Below, piece after piece: positions 5,701-6,290 of a DNA stretch of 6,290 bases. The notes under the pieces were generated by a model. That model made no database searches. It saw only the letters and a list, made by a program, of their open reading frames with translations, and was not told where the DNA came from. Each line of letters opens with the position of its first letter. Position 1 is the first letter of the stretch. The position numbers were made by a program, and so were the translations under genes. This DNA is from Campylobacterales bacterium (GTDB lineage Bacteria > Campylobacterota > Campylobacteria > Campylobacterales > QNZT01), in the NCBI GenBank assembly GCA_027081495.1, contig JALWKJ010000061.1:1-6290 (forward strand), written 5' to 3'.

Positions 5701-6290
5701 TTATAATTTAAACCTATATCCTATTCCAATAAAAAATATCCGGTTATATACCTCATCATCTTTGGCCGGATCAATATCACTTAACCCGTTTGTGAGACCA
5801 AGACGCAATTCTATGTTATTAATTAAAACACCCGCTCCAAATGTTAAACTCATGTCAGTGGATTTAAAATCATCACTTTCACTTGATCCAAATTTTAAAT
5901 CTTCTTCCGTTTTATCGCTTCCATCATCCCAAACATATTTCCCTCCTAATGCCAAACCCAAATCCAATCCACCAAAACCGAAAGCATACATATTATCTCC
6001 GACTTCAAAATTATATTTCAAATAAAATGGCAATTGGATGTAATTAATAACAACTTTTCCATTCAAATCTAAGGTTGAACCATCATCATTTTCAGCACCT
6101 TCACCTTCTACAAGAATACTAAGGCCTTTTTTAACATAATTAAAACCGATTTCCCCATAAAAATTTTCTGCTATTTCAAGATCGTAATTAATACCAAACC
6201 CGAAAGTTGATAGATTCTTAAAATGAATAAAACTTTCTTCTGGCTGGATTTTACCATCATATACAATTTTTTGTTTTGCCATATTATAAC
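5701..6290 (-). CDS. PorT-like outer-membrane beta-barrel protein (partial, N-terminus off the right edge)
   Basis: The frame is open from the right window edge to TAA at 5703-5701, giving at least 195 residues. An internal ATG at 6282-6280 exists, but two further codons (Tyr, Asn) and a partial codon ending in GT precede it. This makes a likely GYNMAKQ, which fits the first-strand G-x-N pattern of PorT/OMP_b-brl_2 proteins, so the signal peptide probably lies beyond the window. Barrel strands are evident: TFGFGINYDLEIAENFYGEI, GFNYVKKGLSI, IQLPFYLKYNF, MYAFGFGGLDLGLALGG, SLTFGAGVLI, IELRLGLTNGL and the end IFFIGIGYRFKL with a C-terminal aromatic-rich strand. IQLPFYLKY is a hallmark of this Bacteroidota family. 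The Asp/Glu/Ser-rich part between GGKYVWDDG and DMSLTF is probably an external loop. General role: an outer-membrane barrel; a specific function is not assignable. Confidence 0.82.
   Translation of the reverse strand, partial: YNMAKQKIVYDGKIQPEESFIHFKNLSTFGFGINYDLEIAENFYGEIGFNYVKKGLSILVEGEGAENDDGSTLDLNGKVVINYIQLPFYLKYNFEVGDNMYAFGFGGLDLGLALGGKYVWDDGSDKTEEDLKFGSSESDDFKSTDMSLTFGAGVLINNIELRLGLTNGLSDIDPAKDDEVYNRIFFIGIGYRFKL

Noticed and set aside
5762..6025. Open frame on the plus strand
   Set aside because: Antisense to the PorT-like barrel; low-complexity Ser/Pro/Lys translation typical of a shadow.
1..6290. CRISPR array, tRNA or rRNA, insertion sequence or defence system
   Set aside because: No regularly spaced repeats, RNA gene signatures, transposase motifs or defence-type nuclease/helicase domains were seen.

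Overview
The window looks like a piece of a Campylobacterota genome (Sulfurimonas/Sulfurovum/Arcobacter type) from base 1 to about 5230. This is joined to about 1 kb of visibly different, AT-rich DNA (about 5270-6290) whose two proteins look like Bacteroidota outer-membrane beta-barrels. The Campylobacterota assignment is an inference. It rests on the H-box style of the histidine kinase (IAHQWRQPL), T-rich promoters without a clear -35 hexamer, and the protein style. The lineage change on the right could be horizontal transfer or a chimeric metagenome contig; sequence alone does not decide.

Layout. (1) Bases 1-427, minus strand: the first 142 residues of a lipoprotein serine hydrolase of the beta-lactamase/penicillin-binding family, continuing past the left edge. 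(2) 428-524: a divergent control region. (3) 525-1199, plus: an OmpR-family response regulator. (4) 1236-3026, plus: its probable partner, a hybrid of a 7TMR-DISM-like sensor (periplasmic domain plus seven membrane helices) and a histidine kinase. (5) 3027-3193: an intergenic control region. (6) 3194-5227, plus: a TonB-dependent outer-membrane receptor. (7) 5228-5273: an AT-rich spacer at or near the lineage junction. (8) 5274-5678, minus: a small outer-membrane barrel protein that appears cut off at its C-terminus. (9) 5701-6290, minus: a PorT-like barrel protein that runs off the right edge.

The most interesting signal is in the control regions. The serine hydrolase, the kinase and the TonB receptor each have a copy of one promoter module. 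It is a 17-base element, CTCATTTTTCTCACATT, followed by exactly 9 bases and then a -10 hexamer. Two copies are identical over all 17 bases, one of them on the opposite strand, and the third matches at 14 of 17. The element contains a CTCA...CTCA direct repeat, the kind of layout OmpR-family regulators bind. A simple model is that the response regulator at 525-1199 controls all three neighbours, linking a membrane signal to an outer-membrane receptor and an envelope hydrolase. The kinase, and possibly the regulator, also seem to start translation directly at the predicted transcription start (leaderless). No RNA genes, CRISPR arrays, transposases or recognisable new defence system were seen.
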